The position numbers and the translations under genes were made by a program. From assembly GCA_036407095.1 (NCBI GenBank), contig DASWZV010000081.1, forward strand, positions 428,294-492,293: a stretch of 64,000 nt of DNA. Direction: 5' to 3'. How positions within the stretch are numbered: the stretch's first letter is position 1; each line of letters begins with the position of its first letter. The stretch comes from Gp6-AA40 sp036407095. GTDB lineage: Bacteria; Acidobacteriota; Vicinamibacteria; Vicinamibacterales; UBA2999. Positions 60,248-64,000 of this stretch are shown here, in pieces. The notes below the pieces were generated by a model. It saw nothing but the letters and a program-made list of their open reading frames with translations, was not told where the DNA came from and made no database searches.

Positions 60248-62788
60248 CCTACCCTGCATCCGAAACGCATCGCTCACGACAATTCCCGAGACAATCGACG
60301 ACAGCGTGTAGTTCTGTTTCGCCGCCTTACGAACCACCGCGCGGACCTGGGGCATGTCGAAGTACTCGAGCTCTCGTCCCACGGCATACATCATGAGCTT
60401 TTCCGTGAGCGCACGCACGAACAGATCCCGGCCGCCGAAAATGGCTTCGCGCAACTGCACCGGCCCATCCACGGCGGTCCCATTCGGGAGGATTGTCTTC
60501 GCGTCGATCGGTGCCTTCGCCTCGAGATCCTGATCGCGCCAGCGGCCGATCGCATCGAAATTCTCCATCGCGAGACCGATCGGATCGATCACGCCGTGAC
60601 ACTGATTGCAGCCCGGCTTGGTGCGATGACGTTCCATCCTCGCTCGCAGCGTCTTGGGCGGCTCCCCTTTCGGCTGCGAGAGATCGGTGTCGACGTCGGG
60701 CGGCGGCGGCGTCGGCGGCGTGCCCATCAATTTGCCCAGAATCCAGGCACCGCGCAGGACCGGCGAGGTGCGATCGCCGTACGAGGTCCGCAGCTGCACC
60801 GCGCCCTTGCCGAGCAGTCCCCATCGACGCTCGTCCTCGAGCGTCACCCGGCGGAACTGCGGCCCGAACACCGACGTGATGCCGTAATGCCGCGCGAGCC
60901 GCTCGTTGAGGAACGTGTAGTTGGCGGTGAGCAGATCGCCGACATTGCGATCCTCGAGCAGCACGCTCGCGACAAAAGACTCGACCTCTGTGGCGAGGTC
61001 CTGCCGCAGCCGATCGCTGAACGTCGGGAACACATTCGGATCGGGCACCACCTCACCCAGCTTGTTCAGGTCGAGCCACCGCAGCGCGAAGTTGCGCACG
61101 AGACTCGACGCGCGCGCGTCCTTCAACATCCGCAGCGCCTCGGCCTGCAGCGCCTCCGGGGTATGGAGCTTGCCGGCTGCGGCAACCTTCAACAGCGCTT
61201 CGTCCGGCCCCTGACTCCATAAGAAAAACGACAGCCGCGACGCGAGCTCCAGATCGTTCAGCCCGTACGGAGGGGCCGCCTGTCCGCCTTCGCGAGACGC
61301 TACGGCGGACCCGCTGGAGCCCTTGGCGGGTAGGCGGCCGCCATCGGGCGTATGAATCGCCCGGAACAGAAAGTCCGGACTGACGAGAATCGCGGCGATC
61401 ACCTGCTCGATTCCCTCGTCAAATCGTCCGCCTACGCCTTGCGGCTTCGGTGAGACAGGTCCGACTACGCCTTGCGGCTTCGGCGAGACGGGCCCGCCTG
61501 TTGCCGGCTTCGCGGGCCCGGCGTGTCCGCGATCGAAGTACGGCATCAACGCATCGATGTCCTGATCGGTGACCGGCCGCCGAAATGCACGGCGCGCGAG
61601 ATTGGCGGTGATGCGCCGTGCACACTCGCGTTCCCTGTTCGGCTCGGGCTTGCAGATGAACACGCGCCGCCGGCTCGGCGTCTCCGACACGCCGGTGGAA
61701 TTGAACGGCCCCGTGACGTCGACACCGCCGACGAGGCGCGGCTCGCGATCGCCGCGGCTGAAGGCATCGCCGGGCAGGAATCCGACGAATTCATCCGACT
61801 CGACCCGCGCGCGCTCGATGAACGTCACGGCCACATCGTAGGCGCCGGCGTTGACCTTCACAGGGATGTTCGCGAACCGTTTCATGATCTCGGCGCGCGC
61901 CGGCGCACCGCCGTGATCGACGAGTCTCAGGTCCTCGGTGCCGCCCACCGAGCGGCGAAACACCTCGCGGCCGTCGACGAGGATGATCACCGTGTGGCGT
62001 GTCTCCACGGCGCGCGTATACAGATCGATGCCGAGATCGGGAATGGTGAAGCGGTACTCGCCATCCGCGGGGAAGTTGTGCCTGAACTTCACGCCGCCGC
62101 GCGTGCCGAGCGGCAACCCGTCGATGTGATCAGGCGTATCGCCTTCGGGCACGGTGTAGTGCGCGCTCGAGACCTTCGTGGATTCACCGACGGCCAGCCG
62201 TGCCGCCAGTCGCGTGGCCGCGACGTATTGATCGAGGAACGCTGGCGAAATGCTCAAAGCCGCGGCGATGTTGTCGAAGCCCTGCACCTCGATCTCGGCA
62301 GGGAGCAGCTTCTCCGCGTCGAGCTCGATGCCCAGCAGCTCGTTCACCGTCGTCCCGAACTCCGTGCGCGTGAGGCGCTGGATAGGAACGTGCCCGGCAG
62401 TGGGCTGCCTGAAGGCGGCCCCTACCCCAGCATCAACACTCGGAGAGGCCGCCTTCAGGCGGCCTTCGTCGAGCGCCGCCTCGATCCACGACGCGAACGC
62501 ATCGATCTCGCGCTGATCGGGCTGACGGCTCGTGGGCGGCGGCATCTGTCGCCCGCGTAGCTTGCGCAACGCTTTTTCCCAGACGTCGGCGTTGTCGTGA
62601 ACACTATCCAGATTGACGGCGTCGAAGGCGATGCCCGCAGTACGGACCTTCGAGTTGTGGCACCCGACACAGTAGGTGTCGAGCATTCTTCGGGCAGGCT
62701 CGGGCCCGGAATTCGGCTCACGCACCTGCGCGAGGAGCGCGGTGCTGACGAGGGCAAAGGCGACGCCAGTGCAGACGGACCGTTTCAT
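60245..62788 (-). CDS. DUF1592-family multidomain protein with two CxxCH motifs, module C
   Basis: 847 residues. Signal peptide MKRSVCTGVAFALVSTALLA. CVGCHNSKVRTAGIAFDAVN is at 40-59 and CNQCHGVIDPIGLAMENFDA at about 727. Blocks: PIQRLTRTEFGTTVNELLGI, LARRAFRRPVTDQDIDALMP, LELASRLSFFLWSQGPDEAL and TLEDERRWGLLGKGAVQLRT. Three extra segments come from palindromic elements: about 109-129 (P1 pair), about 433-455 (tandem P5, with a repeated GPVSPKPQGV peptide) and about 484-505 (P5b). They fall in linkers and leave the domains intact. Function unknown; likely periplasmic and heme-binding. Confidence 0.9.
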   Translation of the reverse strand: MKRSVCTGVAFALVSTALLAQVREPNSGPEPARRMLDTYCVGCHNSKVRTAGIAFDAVNLDSVHDNADVWEKALRKLRGRQMPPPTSRQPDQREIDAFASWIEAALDEGRLKAASPSVDAGVGAAFRQPTAGHVPIQRLTRTEFGTTVNELLGIELDAEKLLPAEIEVQGFDNIAAALSISPAFLDQYVAATRLAARLAVGESTKVSSAHYTVPEGDTPDHIDGLPLGTRGGVKFRHNFPADGEYRFTIPDLGIDLYTRAVETRHTVIILVDGREVFRRSVGGTEDLRLVDHGGAPARAEIMKRFANIPVKVNAGAYDVAVTFIERARVESDEFVGFLPGDAFSRGDREPRLVGGVDVTGPFNSTGVSETPSRRRVFICKPEPNRERECARRITANLARRAFRRPVTDQDIDALMPYFDRGHAGPAKPATGGPVSPKPQGVVGPVSPKPQGVGGRFDEGIEQVIAAILVSPDFLFRAIHTPDGGRLPAKGSSGSAVASREGGQAAPPYGLNDLELASRLSFFLWSQGPDEALLKVAAAGKLHTPEALQAEALRMLKDARASSLVRNFALRWLDLNKLGEVVPDPNVFPTFSDRLRQDLATEVESFVASVLLEDRNVGDLLTANYTFLNERLARHYGITSVFGPQFRRVTLEDERRWGLLGKGAVQLRTSYGDRTSPVLRGAWILGKLMGTPPTPPPPDVDTDLSQPKGEPPKTLRARMERHRTKPGCNQCHGVIDPIGLAMENFDAIGRWRDQDLEAKAPIDAKTILPNGTAVDGPVQLREAIFGGRDLFVRALTEKLMMYAVGRELEYFDMPQVRAVVRKAAKQNYTLSSIVSGIVVSDAFRMQGR
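61273..61339. repeat. In-frame palindromic element, family P5b, in DUF1592 gene C
   Basis: Same element as 35356-35428: bounded by GGCCGCC and GGCGGCC, with an identical 27-bp core (61283-61309), shorter by six bases in the middle. It encodes RLPAKGSSGSAVASREGG, but at residue 485 instead of residue 48 as in the paralogue. Confidence 0.88.
61426..61492. repeat. In-frame tandem palindromic element, family P5, in DUF1592 gene C
   Basis: Two 33-bp direct copies of TCCG(C/A)CTACGCCTTGCGGC followed by TTCGG(T/C)GAGAC. 33 bp is a multiple of three, so the frame is kept and the peptide GPVSPKPQGV is repeated. Confidence 0.85.
62402..62464. repeat. In-frame inverted P1 pair in DUF1592 gene C
   Basis: GGGCTGCCTGAAGGCGGCCC with tail CTAC at 62402-62425 and the reverse copy GGCCGCCTTCAGGCGGCC at 62447-62464. 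Same arrangement as the intergenic pair at 3975-4044. It encodes RLKAASPSVDAGVGAAFRQP. Confidence 0.88.
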
Positions 62789-62820
62789 GGGCCGGCCAGC
62801 AGATGATAGCGCTCACTGCG

Positions 62821-62838
62821 GTCCGGCAAAAGCCGGAC
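62821..62838. repeat. Hairpin repeat, family P2
   Basis: GTCCGGC AAAA GCCGGAC, between the DUF1592 start of module C and the stop of the histidine kinase gene; related to 5251 and 14724. Confidence 0.85.
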
Positions 62839-62840
62839 AG

Positions 62841-64000
62841 CTACAACTGCGCTGACTGACCGGCACCGGCCAGCAATTTTTCCAGAATGATGGGGTCAGC
62901 TGGTTTGGTGAGATGCACGTCGAAGCCGGCTTCCATCGCGTTCTGCTTGTCCCGGTCCTGTCCCCAGCCAGTCAGCGCCACGATGAACATGTCGGAGCCG
63001 AACTCTTCCCGGATGCGTCGGCACGTCTCGTAGCCGTCGAGCCGCGGCATGCCGATGTCGAGAATGACGATATCCGGTCGAAGCTCGCGAATGTGGGCGA
63101 GGCCGCTCTCGCCGCTGTGCGCGACCAGGCATTCCCCTCCGAGCGCGGTGACCAGACGCTGAATCGATCGCGCCGCGGCGGGATTGTCGTCGATCACGAC
63201 CACGCGCCGGCTGATGCGCAGCGCGACTGGCGGCGCGGGCGACGGGCGCGTGTCCTCGACGGTCTGCGAAACCGGCATTCGAAGCGAGAAGGTTGCACCC
63301 GAACCCGGGCCGTCGCTGTGTGCGTCGATCGATCCTCCGTGCATCCCGATGAGCCGACGCGCCAGGGCCAACCCGATCCCCAGACCCGTGTGCGACCGGT
63401 GTGCCGTCGTATCGCCCTGCGCAAAGAGCTCGAACACGCGCGGCAGCATCTCTCGCGGAATGCCGATACCCGAGTCGGTGATGCGGATGACGACCTCGTC
63501 GTTCCGCGCGTCTGTCGATCGCACCAGTTCCGCTGCGACCCGGATCTCTCCGCCTGGATCCGTGAACTTGATCGCATTGTTCAGCACGTTGGAGATGACC
63601 TGCACGAAACGTGTCGGATCAACGTCGAGGGACACCGGGGTCTTGGGGAGGACGATATTCAGGGTGACCTGTCCGGCGTCGATCGCGGCCCGGTTGGCCT
63701 GCACGGCCGTGCCCACGAGCGACGACAGCAGTGAGGGCTGTCGCTGGAGGCGGATCTTCCCTGAGGTGATCCGGGACACGTCGAGCAGGTCGTCGACGAG
63801 GCGGACCAGCAGGGCGACCTGCTCCTCCATCATCACGCGGATCTCCTCGACGTCTTCAGGCGTGTTGTCGGGCAGTCGAATCAACTCCAGACTCGTGCGA
63901 AGCGGCGCGAGCGGATTCCTCAGCTCGTGCGCGAGCGTGGCCAGAAATTCATCCTTGAGCCGATCGGCTTCCTTCAACTGGCTCTCGCTTCGCCGCAGCG
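62841..64000 (-). CDS. Hybrid histidine kinase with receiver domain (5' end beyond window)
   Basis: At least 386 residues are visible; the frame stays open to the right edge, so the sensor part is missing. HisKA has the phosphoacceptor in FLATLAHELRNPLAPL. HATPase_c follows with NVLNNAIKF (N box), RITDSGIGIP (G1) and GLGIGLALARRLI (G2). A C-terminal receiver domain begins VVVIDDNPAAARSI, with the phosphoacceptor Asp in DIVILDIGMPRLDG and Lys in VHLTKPADP. It is preceded on its own strand by an unseen part and followed by module C after a P2 repeat. Whether it controls module C is not shown. Confidence 0.9.
   Translation of the reverse strand, partial: LRRSESQLKEADRLKDEFLATLAHELRNPLAPLRTSLELIRLPDNTPEDVEEIRVMMEEQVALLVRLVDDLLDVSRITSGKIRLQRQPSLLSSLVGTAVQANRAAIDAGQVTLNIVLPKTPVSLDVDPTRFVQVISNVLNNAIKFTDPGGEIRVAAELVRSTDARNDEVVIRITDSGIGIPREMLPRVFELFAQGDTTAHRSHTGLGIGLALARRLIGMHGGSIDAHSDGPGSGATFSLRMPVSQTVEDTRPSPAPPVALRISRRVVVIDDNPAAARSIQRLVTALGGECLVAHSGESGLAHIRELRPDIVILDIGMPRLDGYETCRRIREEFGSDMFIVALTGWGQDRDKQNAMEAGFDVHLTKPADPIILEKLLAGAGQSAQL

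Overview
The window is 64 kb of GC-rich bacterial chromosome with no rRNA, tRNA, phage, IS transposase or cas gene that I can see. The gene content fits Acidobacteriota, probably the Vicinamibacteria: three DUF1592/DUF1552 gene pairs, large CarboxypepD-TonB receptors, a kinase-SUMF1-hydrolase fusion, many Tat- or Sec-exported enzymes, and lineage-type secreted proteins with GDPDLQGVW or KPDFSGIW motifs. This assignment is inference from gene families; no marker gene is present.

Layout. 1-11 kb: a partial secreted protein, a membrane HD-GYP/GAF protein with a broken GGDEF tail, an exported HpcH/HpaI-type aldolase, an NHL beta-propeller, a TonB-type receptor, a carboxymuconolactone decarboxylase-like protein and a multi-GAF/PAS histidine kinase. 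11-17 kb: an ArsR-SRPBCC-DinB operon with a palindromic operator, an exported endonuclease/exonuclease/phosphatase protein, a Tat alpha/beta hydrolase, and a cytochrome c plus PQQ-dehydrogenase pair. 17-25 kb: module A (ankyrin, DUF1592, DUF1552), an amidohydrolase and a beta-hydroxyacid dehydrogenase. 26-37 kb: a large TonB receptor with a clear terminator, then module B (MBL, DUF1592, DUF1552, ankyrin). 36.7-44 kb: small metabolic enzymes (methyltransferase, GNAT, phytanoyl-CoA dioxygenase-like, VOC), a zincin-like protein and an amidase. 44-54 kb: an FMN alpha-hydroxyacid oxidase, an overlapping MBL-ankyrin pair (module D), a patatin/BamA-type outer-membrane lipase, a scramblase-like protein, a frameshifted MoaF-like gene and further secreted proteins. 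55-64 kb: module C (DUF1592, DUF1552, kinase-SUMF1-hydrolase fusion) and a partial hybrid histidine kinase.

The most unusual content falls in two groups. First, the DUF1592/DUF1552 pair occurs three times with changing partners (ankyrin, MBL, or a translationally coupled kinase fusion), and the MBL-ankyrin part occurs once alone. Each DUF1592 protein has two CxxCH motifs and an export signal, and each DUF1552 protein has a twin-arginine signal, so an extracytoplasmic redox or hydrolytic system under cytoplasmic signalling is a reasonable hypothesis. Second, the window is dense in short palindromic repeats of at least seven families. Several lie in frame inside the DUF1592 and MBL genes, where they encode extra peptides missing from the paralogues. 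One AT-rich family (tandem AAAATGC/GCATTTT or close variants) sits at every non-overlapping junction of modules B and C. A 25-bp repeat (core GTCGGTGCGATC) forms arrays beside two ankyrin genes, and two large foldback elements share the same arm sequence.

Start codons were moved inward from the longest reading frame where a signal peptide or Shine-Dalgarno sequence decided it. Domain calls come from reading motifs by eye; no database search was run.
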